Notes: a model not told the origin generated them from the sequence alone. A DNA stretch of 64,000 bases from Paraburkholderia sp. BL10I2N1 (GCF_004361815.1 NZ_SNWA01000001.1:2914001-2978000), one strand, 5' to 3'; shown: positions 38,913 through 48,407, counted from the stretch's first letter. Program-made: numbers and translations.

Positions 38913-39320
38913 TCAGAGCGTGAAACCGTCGGCCGCTTCGGGCTGAAACAGGATCTGCAGGACCTTCAGCACTTTCTCGTCGCCGCCCGGCGGCATGAAG
39001 CGGATGCGCTCGCCGCGCTTCGCGCCGAGCAGCGCGAGGCCCGCCGGCGAGAAAACATTCAACCGACCATTGCTGAAGTCCGCGCCCGGCGGATAGACGA
39101 CGGTCCAGGTCATTTCTTCGCCCGTCTGCTCGTCGGTGAGCGTGACCTGCGAATTCATCGTGACGACATTCGCGGCGATATCGCGTGGCGCAACGATGAC
39201 CGCGCGCACGAGCAGGTCGTCCAGCATGGTTTGATATTTCGCCTCGGCGCCAGGCATTGCCGCGTGCTTTTCAAGGCGCACGACATCCAGCTCGGTGAGG
39301 TAGCAGGTTTTCTGTTTCAT
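38913..39320 (-). CDS. rnk: Rnk-type nucleoside diphosphate kinase regulator (GreA/B C-terminal fold)
   Basis: 135 residues. The protein has an N-terminal coiled-coil-like helix pair (E-L-D-V-V-R-L-E-K-H) and a C-terminal GreA/GreB-type FKBP-like domain (T-W-T-V-V-Y-P-P-G-A-D, then F-S-P-A-G-L-A-L-L-G). Rnk binds RNA polymerase without the transcript-cleavage tip of GreA. The ATG at 39320 follows a GGAG site and matches the family start. It is a lone gene downstream of nothing obvious on its strand. Confidence 0.85.
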   Translation of the reverse strand: MKQKTCYLTELDVVRLEKHAAMPGAEAKYQTMLDDLLVRAVIVAPRDIAANVVTMNSQVTLTDEQTGEEMTWTVVYPPGADFSNGRLNVFSPAGLALLGAKRGERIRFMPPGGDEKVLKVLQILFQPEAADGFTL

Positions 39321-40111
39321 GAGGGTTCTCCAGTTTCGATCTGCGCGATTAAGACAGGCGGCTGAGATCGGCCCGGGGCCTGGCCGACGTGGCTCCGGTG
39401 AGGAGGCTTCGTTCAGGCCAGGCGCCGGGCGTTGGAAAGCGGGGCGAAGAGGGAATGCGCAGATCGGACCGACCGCCCGGCACGCGCGCAATCGACCCCG
39501 CCATCAGGGCGCGGGCGAATCAGGGCGTGGCAGGACTGACACATGGGAACGGGGCGTCGGTATCTGGAGAGGTGAAATGGGCAAATCGACGAGACGATCA
39601 TAGCACGCGATATCCGCCAGTCCGGCTGCCTCCGGACAGCGGCCGCGCACGGCCCGACGCGCGCGATCGGCGAGAGATGCGACTCACCGGGTAAACCTTC
39701 CGTAATAAAGATTCGGCCATGCAATCGACGCTTCTCACCATGCACTAGCATGGAAGAACAGATCCGCTCAAGATCGCGCGGTCCGTCGCGTCGCATCGTG
39801 CCACGCCGCGCCACACGACTCGACCCGATGCGCTTCCCGCAGAGGCCTCAGGTGCATCAGCCGTCTTCTACGGCGTTCGTTCCGGCCACTTATTGTGCGC
39901 TGCGGAAGCTGCGTTGTGCAGGATCGTCCGTACTGTGCGGGAGTCAGGCGGATCGGGAACTCGCGAAAGTCATGCGCATCCGCGGTGCTCGCAGTATTCG
40001 CGCCTGGGCGCGATTCCCTCTAGCGCGGTCTGCCCGAAAATTTTTTTGGGGCGGCTGTCATAAGACCCGATACCACGCGACAAACGTGCAGATTTCCCAA
40101 CGGAGCCTGCC
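39321..40111. other. Large intergenic gap
   Basis: About 790 bases between the divergent rnk and DUF1223 genes. Several open frames exist in both strands but none shows a ribosome site, a plausible composition or a known family. An A4T7-type tract occurs near 40038-40049. I see no RNA gene. Confidence 0.35.
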
Positions 40112-40975
40112 ATGCGAACCCCCACCAGCCGGTCCTGCGCGCCTCGCGACGGGCGCCCTTCGCGCGCCATTCGAGGTCTTGCGCTGATGACCGCACTCGC
40201 AACGAGCGGCATCGGACAGGCGGCAACGTCGATGTGCACGGCGCATAGTCCCGCGCACCGTGTCGCGCTTGTCGAGCTGTACAGCAGCGAGGGTTGCAGC
40301 AGCTGTCCGCCGGCCGACAGTTGGCTCGGCCAGTGGAAGGATGGCAGCACGTCGAAGGGCGTCGTGCCGTTGGAGTTGCACGTCGACTACTGGAACAGCC
40401 TTGGCTGGACCGACCGATTCTCGCAGCGCCGTTTCACCGAGCGTCAACAGAGCCTCACCGACCGCGCTGGTGGTCACGTGATCTACACCCCGGAAGTGTT
40501 CGTGTCGGGGCGTGAGCTGCGCAGCTGGGCGCGGCCCCACAGCTTCGAAACGCGTGTGCAGAACGTGATGTCGGAGCGGGCTCAGGCCGACGTCGCGATC
40601 GAACTCGCACCGCGTGCCCAGGGCACGGCAAGCGGGCTGGATGTCGACGCGCGGTTCACCGCGCATGCCACGGCCAGGGACACGCTGAACGCCTACGTCG
40701 CCGTCTACGAAAACGATCTGACCTCGCAGGTGCGCGCCGGCGAGAACAGTGGAACAACGCTGCACCATGACCGCGTGGTGCGGCAATGGATCGGCCCCGT
40801 GCCGCTCGTCGCGGGCAGTGCGCGGATTCATCAGGACGTCGCCGTGAGCAGTGAGGATGACAAAGCAATCGCGAACGGCAACACGCCGGTCAGCCGGTTC
40901 GGCGTCGTCGCGTTCGTGGAGAGCGCCTCGACCGGCGATGTGCTGCAGGTGGCCGACCTGGCCGCCTGCCGTTAA
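40112..40975 (+). CDS. DUF1223 secreted thioredoxin-like protein
   Basis: 287 residues. It begins with a basic, signal-like N-terminus (cleavage near residue 38, after G-Q-A-A). The hallmark is V-E-L-Y-S-S-E-G-C-S-S-C-P-P-A-D, a CxxC motif (Cys62, Cys65) in the family position, and L-H-V-D-Y-W-N-S-L-G-W follows. DUF1223 proteins are predicted periplasmic thioredoxin-fold proteins of unknown role. It is first in an operon with cytochrome b, a molybdenum oxidoreductase and a Met-rich protein, so a redox role in the periplasm is likely. A GGAG site precedes the ATG. Confidence 0.85.
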   Translation: MRTPTSRSCAPRDGRPSRAIRGLALMTALATSGIGQAATSMCTAHSPAHRVALVELYSSEGCSSCPPADSWLGQWKDGSTSKGVVPLELHVDYWNSLGWTDRFSQRRFTERQQSLTDRAGGHVIYTPEVFVSGRELRSWARPHSFETRVQNVMSERAQADVAIELAPRAQGTASGLDVDARFTAHATARDTLNAYVAVYENDLTSQVRAGENSGTTLHHDRVVRQWIGPVPLVAGSARIHQDVAVSSEDDKAIANGNTPVSRFGVVAFVESASTGDVLQVADLAACR

Positions 40976-41001
40976 CCGCCTCCTTGTATGTGGAGAATTC
41001 G

Positions 41002-41640
41002 ATGAACACATCCCGTATGCATGTCGATACGGCGCCGCGGCCCGCGGCGCCTGCCGGCGTGATCCATCCTGTCTGGGTGCGCGTGACGCACTGGCTGAAC
41101 GCGCTCGCGGCCATCGCGATGATGCTGTCGGGCTGGCGCATCTACGACGCGTCGCCGATTTTCAGGAACTTCATGTTCCCGCCTTCGATCACGCTCGGCG
41201 GCTGGCTCGGCGGCGCGCTGCAGTGGCACTTCGCCGCGATGTGGCTGCTGGTGTTCAACGGCCTCGTGTATCTCGCGCTCAATCTCGTCAGCGGCCGTTT
41301 CTTTCGCAAATTCCTGCCGCTGTCGCCGCGCGCGATCCTGAAGGATTTCGTCGCCGCGCTGACCGGCAAGCTGTCGCACGCCGATCTGCGGCAGTACAAC
41401 GCGGTGCAGAAATTCGCTTACCTCTTCATCGTCTGCGACCTGATCGTGCTGGTGCTGTCGGGACTCGCCATCTGGAAATCGGTGCAGTTTCCGCTGCTGC
41501 GCGAGCTGATGGGCGGCTACGACAACGCGCGCGTCGTGCACTTCGTCGCGATGTCGTTTCTGGCGGCCTTCATCGCCGTGCATCTGGTGATGGTCGCGCT
41601 GGTGCCGCGTTCGCTCGTGGCGATGCTACGGGGACGCTAG
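41002..41640 (+). CDS. Membrane cytochrome b (YedZ1/b561-type)
   Basis: 212 residues, four membrane helices, with candidate haem-ligand histidines in R-V-T-H-W-L-N, L-Q-W-H-F-A-A, A-R-V-V-H-F-V-A and I-A-V-H-L-V-M. This is the fold of hydrogenase-type and formate-dehydrogenase-type cytochrome b subunits, which carry electrons from quinol to a periplasmic partner. The next gene, a molybdopterin oxidoreductase 10 bases on, is the expected partner. The start at 41002 has a TGGAG site; an upstream ATG at 40984 is less likely. Confidence 0.85.
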   Translation: MNTSRMHVDTAPRPAAPAGVIHPVWVRVTHWLNALAAIAMMLSGWRIYDASPIFRNFMFPPSITLGGWLGGALQWHFAAMWLLVFNGLVYLALNLVSGRFFRKFLPLSPRAILKDFVAALTGKLSHADLRQYNAVQKFAYLFIVCDLIVLVLSGLAIWKSVQFPLLRELMGGYDNARVVHFVAMSFLAAFIAVHLVMVALVPRSLVAMLRGR

Positions 41641-41650
41641 GAGATCCATC

Positions 41651-42436
41651 ATGACCCTCAACCGGAAAGGCACGAAGCCCCCCATGCAGCTCGACCGCGA
41701 ATCGATCCTGATCGACGCCCGCCGCGAACTCGCGATGCCGTCACGACGTCTGTTCGGCAAACGCCTCCTGACGCTCGGTGGTCTCACGATGCTCACGGGC
41801 TGCTCGCTGACCGACAACGACTCGGTGAACACCTTCCTCGCCGCCGTCTCGCGTCTGAACGACCGCGCGCAGGCTTTCATTTTCGATCCGAAGCAACTGG
41901 CGCCTACTTACAGCGAAGCGCAGATCACGCGGCCGTTCCCGTTCAACGCGTTCTATGGAGTCGACGAAGTGCCCGAGGTGGATGCGTCTGACTACAAGCT
42001 GCAGGTGGGTGGTCTCGTCACAGGTCAGCGCATGTGGACGCTGCCCGAGCTGTACGCGCTGCCTCACGCGGAACAGATCACGCGACACATCTGCGTGGAA
42101 GGATGGAGCGCGATCGGTCGCTGGGGCGGCACGCCGTTCAGCGACTTTCTACGGCGCGTGGGCGCGGACACGTCGGCGAAGTACGTCGGCTTCAAATGCG
42201 CCGACGACTACTACGAAAGCATCGATATGCCGACCGCGCTGCATCCGCAGACGCTGCTCACATTCGAGTACGACGGCGAGCGCCTGCCGGCGAAATACGG
42301 CTTCCCGATGAAGCTGCGGATGCCGACCAAGCTCGGCTACAAGAATCCGAAGCACATCATGGAGATTTTTGTCACCAACACGTACCCGGGCGGCTATTGG
42401 GTCGACCAGGGCTACAACTGGTTCGGAGGCTCCTGA
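41651..42436 (+). CDS. Molybdopterin-dependent oxidoreductase, MsrP/YedY1-like
   Basis: 261 residues. A twin-arginine signal (S-R-R-L-F-G-K-R-L-L) leads to a lipobox-like L-T-G-C (Cys51), so the enzyme is exported folded by Tat and perhaps lipid-anchored. The sulfite-oxidase-type domain contains the molybdenum-ligating cysteine in R-H-I-C-V-E-G-W-S-A-I-G-R-W-G-G (Cys148). YedY/MsrP enzymes reduce methionine sulfoxide in periplasmic proteins. An AGGAG site precedes the ATG. The neighbours (cytochrome b before, Met-rich protein after) match the YedY1-YedZ1-MrpX oxidant-defence arrangement known from other betaproteobacteria. Confidence 0.85.
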   Translation: MTLNRKGTKPPMQLDRESILIDARRELAMPSRRLFGKRLLTLGGLTMLTGCSLTDNDSVNTFLAAVSRLNDRAQAFIFDPKQLAPTYSEAQITRPFPFNAFYGVDEVPEVDASDYKLQVGGLVTGQRMWTLPELYALPHAEQITRHICVEGWSAIGRWGGTPFSDFLRRVGADTSAKYVGFKCADDYYESIDMPTALHPQTLLTFEYDGERLPAKYGFPMKLRMPTKLGYKNPKHIMEIFVTNTYPGGYWVDQGYNWFGGS

Positions 42437-42530
42437 CGCACGCGGGTCGGGCATGACCCCGGGCGGCAGAAGCTTTGGAAGCACCCGGCACAGGCCGGTT
42501 TTATCGATCGACAACACACGGAGTGATCTC

Positions 42531-42767
42531 ATGAAACAACTCGCAATCGCAGCACTGGCCGTCGTATTCCTTGCAGGCGGCACCTCGGCGTTCGCGCAGG
42601 AAGCAAGCGGCGCAATGTCGAACGGCGCCATGTCGCATGACACGATGTCCAAGGATTCGATGTCGAAAGACAGCATGAAAAAAGACAGCATGAAGAAAGA
42701 CAAGATGAAAAAGGGCAATGACGCAATGGGCATGAAGCACGAGGCGTCGGGCGCGATGGGCAACTAA
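42531..42767 (+). CDS. Met-rich MXKDX-repeat periplasmic protein (MrpX-like)
   Basis: 78 residues. The signal peptide ends A-F-A (cleavage near residue 22). The mature 56 residues hold ten methionines, in a pentapeptide series (T-M-S-K-D, S-M-S-K-D, S-M-K-K-D, S-M-K-K-D, K-M-K-K-G). It is the pentapeptide MXKDX repeat family. Next to a Mo-dependent MsrP-like reductase, it fits the role of a sacrificial oxidant scavenger whose methionine sulfoxides are re-reduced. A GGAG site is 8 bases from the ATG. A strong terminator follows. Confidence 0.85.
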   Translation: MKQLAIAALAVVFLAGGTSAFAQEASGAMSNGAMSHDTMSKDSMSKDSMKKDSMKKDKMKKGNDAMGMKHEASGAMGN

Positions 42768-42790
42768 CGGCGCTGCTTGAGCGGGTCGGG

Positions 42791-42818
42791 AAAGCCGGGG
42801 CATGGCCCCGGCTTTTTT
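42791..42818 (+). terminator. Rho-independent terminator of the redox operon
   Basis: AAAGCCGGGG and CCCCGGCTTT form a perfect 10-bp stem around a CATGG-type loop, followed by a T-run. It closes the DUF1223 to MXKDX operon. Confidence 0.92.
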
Positions 42819-43101
42819 CGTATGCGTTGCGAATATTTACGCTTGCTTTCACTGCCGCGGGTCTGCCTTATTGCATAATGCTGCCGGTGCGCAGCCAGAC
42901 CGTGGCATCCATTGCCGGATTTGCGCCCGCAAACGTTCTCCCTTGTTCCTCGCCGTTCGACCACCATGCCGTTCTGTCTCGCCCGCCCAGCCGCACCGAT
43001 CATGCGGCGCACGCTCTTGCCCGTTGTCCCTTATGGTTCATATGCGGGTTCAGGTGCGGGTTCGTGTGCGGCATCCCACCGGTCGCTGGCGGGTCGCACG
43101 C

Positions 43102-44019
43102 ATGCTGTCTAGGTTTCCCGATTCTTTCCCGTTCCGTCTGCCGCAGTCCCGACAAGGCCGGGTCGCGCTCGCGCTGACCGTCGTTTATATCGTCTGGGGC
43201 TCGACCTATCTGGCGGTGCACGTCGCGTTGGGCTCGTTTCCGCCGCTCATGCTGTCCGGGCTGCGCAATCTGTTTGCCGGCATTGGCCTGTTCGTTTTCG
43301 CGACGCGGCGGCGGCCGGCCTGGCCCACCGCCGAAGAAGTACGAAACGCCGGGCTTGTAGGCACCATGCTCGTCGGGCTGTCGAGCGGCATGCTCGCCTA
43401 CGGCATGCGGACCGTAGGCACCGGCACGGCCGCCGTGATGGTCGCCACCGTGCCGCTCTTCGCGACGGTGATCGCCGCTGTCGCAGGCCGCCGGATCGGC
43501 AGGGGCGAGTGGATTGCCGTCGGGCTTGGCCTTGTCGGGATCGGGATTCTCAGTCACGGCGACGCGTCGGCCAACTCGGCCGATGGGAGTCTCGCCATTC
43601 TGTGCGGTGCGCTCTTCTGGGCAGGCGGCGCGCATCTGGCCGGACGCCTGAAGCTGCCGTCCGACCTGTTTCTGTCGACCTCACTGCAGATCGGCCTTGG
43701 CGGTGCGATGTCGACGATCGTCGCGTGGGCGTCGGGCGAGCGCATGCTCGATTTGCACTTCCCGCCGATCGTAGCGTTCCTGTATCTGATGCTCGTCGGC
43801 ACCATGGCGGCCTACGTGGCGTACGGCTATCTGATCCGGCACACGAGCCCCATCATCGCGAGCAGTTGCATGTACGTGAACCCGGTGGTCGCGGTGGCGC
43901 TTGGCGCGCTGCTGCTAGGCGAATCTGTGACGCGCTCGACCGTGATCGCGACCGCCGTGATTCTGGCGAGCGTCGGGCTGTCGTTCTGGTTCGACTACCG
44001 GCGACGCGGGCTCGCGTAA
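43102..44019 (+). CDS. DMT-family exporter (YedA-like)
   Basis: 305 residues with ten membrane helices in two EamA repeats. The first helix has V-Y-I-V-W-G-S-T-Y-L-A-V, the signature of the YedA/RhaT-like drug/metabolite exporters, and the second repeat ends with A-L-L-L-G-E-S-V. The length matches E. coli YedA (306). The reading frame extends far upstream, but the ATG at 43102 fits the family; the ribosome site is weak. The substrate is unknown. Confidence 0.8.
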   Translation: MLSRFPDSFPFRLPQSRQGRVALALTVVYIVWGSTYLAVHVALGSFPPLMLSGLRNLFAGIGLFVFATRRRPAWPTAEEVRNAGLVGTMLVGLSSGMLAYGMRTVGTGTAAVMVATVPLFATVIAAVAGRRIGRGEWIAVGLGLVGIGILSHGDASANSADGSLAILCGALFWAGGAHLAGRLKLPSDLFLSTSLQIGLGGAMSTIVAWASGERMLDLHFPPIVAFLYLMLVGTMAAYVAYGYLIRHTSPIIASSCMYVNPVVAVALGALLLGESVTRSTVIATAVILASVGLSFWFDYRRRGLA

Positions 44020-44135
44020 GCGTCGACGGCGAAGAGATCATCAGCACCACCTCTGCCGCCGTGCTGACGAACCAAGCGCTGCCGGCGTATTCGATGCGGC
44101 CCGGCTCGGCGCCAGGCCATCGCACGATCAGGAAA

Positions 44136-45356
44136 TCATGGCGTCGCCACCGGCGCCCGTTGACGGCCGCGCGAATGAGTCCAGGCGGCCAGCGCCGCGA
44201 ACAGAAAACCGGCCATCGATACACCGACCCACCCGAACGCACGCCAGGCGATCGCGCCAACCGCCGATCCTGCTGCGCCGCCGATGAAATAGCACACCAT
44301 ATAGACGGTATTTACCCGGCTGCGTGCGTCGGGCTTGAGTGCGTAGATGCGCGACTGGTTGGAAATCTGCGCGGCCTGCACACCGACGTCGAGCACGATC
44401 ACGCCGACCACCAGCCCGGCAATACTCGTTCCCGACAAGCCGAAGATCACGAACGACACCGCAACGAGCCCAATGGCGAGCGAGATGATCGCGCGTGGCC
44501 CACGCCGGTCGGAGAACTTGCCGGCGAGCGGCGCGGCCAGCGCGCCCGCCGCGCCGACGATGCCGAAGAGGCCAGCCGCCTGCGGTCCGAGATGAAAGGG
44601 CGGGCCCGCGAGCAGCAGGGTTAGCACCGACCAGAAGATGCTGAACGCCGCGAAGAGCGCAGCTCCGGTCAGCGAGGCTTCGCGCAGGCCGCGATGCTCG
44701 ACGCTCAGATGCCACATCGAAGCCAGCAGTTTGCCGTAGCCGAGGGTCGAAGTCGGCTTGCTCTGCGGCAGGCGCATCACCGTCACGACGGCGAGCGCAA
44801 GCAGCGCGACGACCGATGCGCAGAACACTGCACGCCAGCCCAGGTATTCGGCGATGAAGCCCGCTGCGGTCCGCGCCAGCAGGATGCCGAGCAGAAGCCC
44901 GCTCATCACCGTGCCGACCGCGTGGCCGCGCTGCGAAGGTGGCGCGAGTTCCGCGGCGAACGGCACGGCTTGCTGGGCGATCGTCGCAAGCACGCCGATG
45001 GCGAGACTCGCAAGGATCAGCACGGACAGGTCAGGGGCGGCCGCCGCGACCAGCAACGCGACGCTGAGACCGGCCGTCTGCAGCAGGATCAGCCGGCGCC
45101 GGTCAAAGCGGTCGCCGAGTGGCGCGAGCAGCAGCATGCCGATAGCGTAGCCCAGCTGCGTGACAGCCGGCACCGCGCCGATCCACGACGCGCTATGCGG
45201 AAACGACTGACGGAAATCGGCGAGCAGCGGCTGGTTGTAGTAGATGTTCGCCACCGACACACCGGCGATCGTCGCGAGCAGAAAGAGCAGGCCGCGCAGC
45301 GAGGCGGGGGAGGGGGCGGAAGCGTGGTCGGAGGCTTGGGAATCGGATGTCGACAT
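44136..45356 (-). CDS. MFS transporter (12 TM)
   Basis: 406 residues with about twelve membrane helices. After helix 1 comes V-S-V-A-N-I-Y-Y-N-Q-P-L-L, then the MFS loop motif G-D-R-F-D-R-R between helices 2 and 3. The central cytoplasmic loop is short, and the G-K-F-S-D-R-R-G-P-R motif repeats in the second half. The group resembles drug or metabolite exporters of the DHA1 type. The start at 45356 (M-S-T-S-D-S) fits the family length. The substrate is not known. Confidence 0.85.
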   Translation of the reverse strand: MSTSDSQASDHASAPSPASLRGLLFLLATIAGVSVANIYYNQPLLADFRQSFPHSASWIGAVPAVTQLGYAIGMLLLAPLGDRFDRRRLILLQTAGLSVALLVAAAAPDLSVLILASLAIGVLATIAQQAVPFAAELAPPSQRGHAVGTVMSGLLLGILLARTAAGFIAEYLGWRAVFCASVVALLALAVVTVMRLPQSKPTSTLGYGKLLASMWHLSVEHRGLREASLTGAALFAAFSIFWSVLTLLLAGPPFHLGPQAAGLFGIVGAAGALAAPLAGKFSDRRGPRAIISLAIGLVAVSFVIFGLSGTSIAGLVVGVIVLDVGVQAAQISNQSRIYALKPDARSRVNTVYMVCYFIGGAAGSAVGAIAWRAFGWVGVSMAGFLFAALAAWTHSRGRQRAPVATP

Positions 45357-45497
45357 AAGCAGCGGGCTTTTGGGTGGCCGGGCAACGCACGGAATGCGGG
45401 CGAGCCGATCATACCGGAGCCCGCCCGATCGTGCTGACCGCGCCCAGCGGGCGCTGTCGGCACGGCCCAGGCACAATCAACGCGCGATCAGGCGCGC

Positions 45498-46325
45498 TCA
45501 GTCGATCAGTACGCCTTCGGGTTCGTAGAACGGATAAGGACCGTCGGCGTCATCGATGTAGGCGTGATGCGTGACGATGCCAGTTGCGGCGTCGTAATGA
45601 TGCAGGGCAAAAGCCGGCGGTTCCATCATGAACGCCGACGGCGCATCGTCGCGCAGATCGAGCGCAACTTGGTGAGCAGGCGATGGCACCGCCGACGCGA
45701 TCGTGCCGCCGAAGCGCACGAACATCGGCCGGTGCACATGGCCGCAGATCACGCGCTCGACGTTCGGGTATCGTGCGACGAGCGCCGCCATCTGCGAGGC
45801 TGCGGCCGGATCGAGCCGTAAATCGTCCATATGACCGATGCCGCACATGAACGGCGGATGATGCAGCGCGACGACAACCGGCCGCTCGCGCGCCGCGTCG
45901 AGTTGCGCGGCGAGCCACGCGAGGCGCGCATCGCACAGCTGCCCCGCGCTCTCGCCAGGCTGCAGCGAATCGAGCGCGATCACCCGCAGCGGGCCGATGT
46001 CGACGGTGTACTGGACGAATTCACCGCCTGACGACAACTCCGGGCGCTCCGGGAACGCTGCGCGCAGTGCGGCGCGTTCGTCGTGATTGCCGACCAGCAG
46101 GTAGTACGGAATCTCGAGTCCGGCGAGCAGCGACTTCAGATGGCGATACTGCTCGGGCGTCCCCTGGTCGACGAGGTCGCCGGTCATCAGCACGGCATCG
46201 GGGCGTGGATCCAGTGCGTTGAGCCGCGCGGTACAGCGCGTGAGCGCAGCGGCCGTGTCGACGCGACGGTAAGCGAGGGCGCCTGGATTCTTGATGTGCA
46301 GGTCGCTGATCTGGGCGAGGATCAT
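45498..46325 (-). CDS. GpdQ-type metallophosphoesterase (glycerophosphodiesterase/cyclic-nucleotide PDE)
   Basis: 275 residues. The binuclear metal site is complete: I-S-D-L-H-I near residue 7, T-G-D-L-V-D-Q-G near 49, V-G-N-H-D-E near 80, A-L-H-H-P-P near 155 and C-G-H-V-H-R near 195. The overall match is to the GpdQ/CpdA group, which cleaves glycerophosphodiesters and cyclic nucleotides. It is the last gene of the ABC operon, 65 bases past the ATPase, so it probably hydrolyses whatever phosphodiester the transporter imports (inference). The start has an AGGA site. Confidence 0.85.
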   Translation of the reverse strand: MILAQISDLHIKNPGALAYRRVDTAAALTRCTARLNALDPRPDAVLMTGDLVDQGTPEQYRHLKSLLAGLEIPYYLLVGNHDERAALRAAFPERPELSSGGEFVQYTVDIGPLRVIALDSLQPGESAGQLCDARLAWLAAQLDAARERPVVVALHHPPFMCGIGHMDDLRLDPAAASQMAALVARYPNVERVICGHVHRPMFVRFGGTIASAVPSPAHQVALDLRDDAPSAFMMEPPAFALHHYDAATGIVTHHAYIDDADGPYPFYEPEGVLID

Positions 46326-46390
46326 GAATAGTCCTTACGTGGTCGTGCGATGGTTCAATCGTTCGATGGTTCGATTGTGCGGCAGTGGCC

Positions 46391-47455
46391 TCACGCCAGC
46401 GCGATCAGCGCATCCTGCGCGATCGACAGCCCGACTGGCGTGCCGCGTGCGAGTTCGATCCGCCCGGCGACGTCGACGAGCAGCGCGTCCGGCGCCGCGC
46501 CTCCGATCGTAAGCCGCGTGCGTTCGCCGAGGAACGACGTGGCTTCAATCGTTCCGCGCAGGTGCGCATGCGCCGGGTCCGCCAGATAAGCGTCCTCGGG
46601 CCGGAAAAACAGCTCGCGCGTGGCGGATCCGGCTGCGGAGTCCGCCCTCGCGCCCTGTGCACGAAGAGCGGGAACGGCACCGCCAGTCGTCATCAGCATG
46701 CCATCGCGCCATTCTCCCGCAAGACGATTGATGGTGCCGACGAACTGCGCAACTGTCCGGTTTGCCGGCCGGTAGTAGATGTCGCGGGGGGTGCCGATCT
46801 GCTCAATGCGCCCCGCGCCCATCACGACGATGCGGTCGCCGAGTTCCATCGCCTCCGCCTGATCGTGCGTGACGTAGACCGTCGTGACGCCGAGGCTGCG
46901 CAGCAGCGCGTTCATCTCGCTGCGCAGCGCGTCACGCAGACGCGCATCGAGTGCGGTGAGCGGTTCGTCGAGCAGCAGCACGCGCGGCTGCAGTGCGAGC
47001 GCGCGGGCCAGTGCCACGCGCTGACGCTGGCCGCCAGAGAGCTGGTCGATGGGTTTGTCGGCGTGGTCGGTGAGGCGCATCATGGCGAGCAGTTCGTCGA
47101 CTCGCTCGCGCAGGGTCACCGCGGCAACGCGCCGAATCTTCAGCCCGTAGCCGATGTTGCCGCGCACCGTCAGGTTCGGAAACAGCGCGTAGCTCTGAAA
47201 CACCATGCCGATCTGACGCCGCTCGATCGGCAGGGCGGTGACGTCTTCATCGGCGAATGCGACACGGCCGCCGGCGTCGGGCGTTTCAAGGCCGGCGATC
47301 ATCCGCAGCGTGGTGGTCTTGCCGCAGCCCGACGGCCCCAGTAGGACCAGCGTTTCGCCAGCGTCGATCTGCAGGTCGAGCGGCTCCAGTACACGTGTGC
47401 CGCGAAACGTCTTCGCGCATTGGGTCAGGGTGATGGGAACGGAGGCGAGTTTCAT
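46391..47455 (-). CDS. ABC transporter ATP-binding protein (PotA/FbpC type)
   Basis: 354 residues. Walker A is G-P-S-G-C-G-K-T-T-T near residue 39, the Q-loop V-F-Q-S-Y-A-L-F-P, the signature L-S-G-G-Q-R-Q-R-V-A-L-A-R, and Walker B V-L-L-L-D-E-P-L-T-A-L-D. A C-terminal TOBE/MOP-like domain (about 240-354) is present, as in spermidine, iron and phosphonate importers. Its start overlaps the upstream permease stop (ATGA), so translation is coupled. Confidence 0.92.
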   Translation of the reverse strand: MKLASVPITLTQCAKTFRGTRVLEPLDLQIDAGETLVLLGPSGCGKTTTLRMIAGLETPDAGGRVAFADEDVTALPIERRQIGMVFQSYALFPNLTVRGNIGYGLKIRRVAAVTLRERVDELLAMMRLTDHADKPIDQLSGGQRQRVALARALALQPRVLLLDEPLTALDARLRDALRSEMNALLRSLGVTTVYVTHDQAEAMELGDRIVVMGAGRIEQIGTPRDIYYRPANRTVAQFVGTINRLAGEWRDGMLMTTGGAVPALRAQGARADSAAGSATRELFFRPEDAYLADPAHAHLRGTIEATSFLGERTRLTIGGAAPDALLVDVAGRIELARGTPVGLSIAQDALIALA

Positions 47456-48387
47456 GGCGTGTCGTCCGGGCGGGTCGGTTCAGGTGACATAGCGTTGCGT
47501 TTTGCACGCCGCTTCGATGCCGCGCGGCGCTGGCCGGTGGCGTCGACGCCGAGCCACTGCATCGCGACGAGCAACGGCATCGTCATCAGAAAGAACAGGA
47601 TCGTGTAGGCACTGCCGATCTCGATGCGCAGCGACGCGTAGGTATCCGCGAGGCCGACCGGGAGCGTCTTCGTATCGGGGGTGTGCAGCATCCAGGTGAG
47701 ATTGAATTCGCCGATCGACAGCGTCAGCACCGCGAGCGCACCCGCGACGATGCCGGGCTTCGCATTGGGCAGCACGATCGTCACGAAGCGCTGCAAGAAG
47801 CTGGCGCCGAGACTGGCGGCGCCTTCTTCGAGCGTGCGCAGATCGGAGCCGGCGCAGACGGCAGCGACGGCGCGCACCATGAACGGCAGCGTGAATACCA
47901 CGTGACCGACGACGATGAACGCGACGCTCATCCGGAACATCGTCCAGCCGCCGTAGACGACCAGCAGCGCGAGCGCCGATGCGAGTCCCGGCAGCGCAAC
48001 CGGCAGCACGAGGAATTCTTCGATGACGCGCGAGACACGTGTCTTGCTGCGCGCGAGTGCATAGCCCGCGGGGACACCGGTCAGCAAGGTGACAGCGAGC
48101 GTTGCTGCGGCGACTTCGAGCGACAGGAAAACCGACGCGTGATACTGCATCCAGACTTCGATGAGCCAGCGCAGCGTCAGCCCGCTCGCGACACCCTGAA
48201 AATAGTTGACCGTCAGTCCCGCGACGATCGACATCACCACTGGCACGATCAGGAACGCGCACAGCAGCAGCGTGACGAGCCACTGTCCGGCGGCGAGCCA
48301 CGTGCGCGCGGCAGGAAGCCGGAAGGCGCGGCGTCGCATCGAAGGCGGCGCGGCCTGCGGAGTGGCAGTCTGGCTGAGTGAGTTCAT
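47452..48387 (-). CDS. ABC transporter permease 2
   Basis: 311 residues with about six membrane helices and the EAA loop E-E-G-A-A-S-L-G-A-S near residue 210. It is the PotC/FbpB-like partner of the permease upstream. A strong GAAGGAG site precedes the ATG at 48387; an alternative ATG at 48411 would overlap the previous stop. The C-terminal tail is basic and Pro-rich. Confidence 0.88.
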   Translation of the reverse strand: MNSLSQTATPQAAPPSMRRRAFRLPAARTWLAAGQWLVTLLLCAFLIVPVVMSIVAGLTVNYFQGVASGLTLRWLIEVWMQYHASVFLSLEVAAATLAVTLLTGVPAGYALARSKTRVSRVIEEFLVLPVALPGLASALALLVVYGGWTMFRMSVAFIVVGHVVFTLPFMVRAVAAVCAGSDLRTLEEGAASLGASFLQRFVTIVLPNAKPGIVAGALAVLTLSIGEFNLTWMLHTPDTKTLPVGLADTYASLRIEIGSAYTILFFLMTMPLLVAMQWLGVDATGQRRAASKRRAKRNAMSPEPTRPDDTP

Positions 48388-48407
48388 GTGGGCTCCTTCA
48401 TCGGCCG

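Noticed and set aside
39389..39814. Open frames on both strands in the gap before DUF1223
   Set aside because: No ribosome sites, no conserved motifs, basic low-complexity composition.
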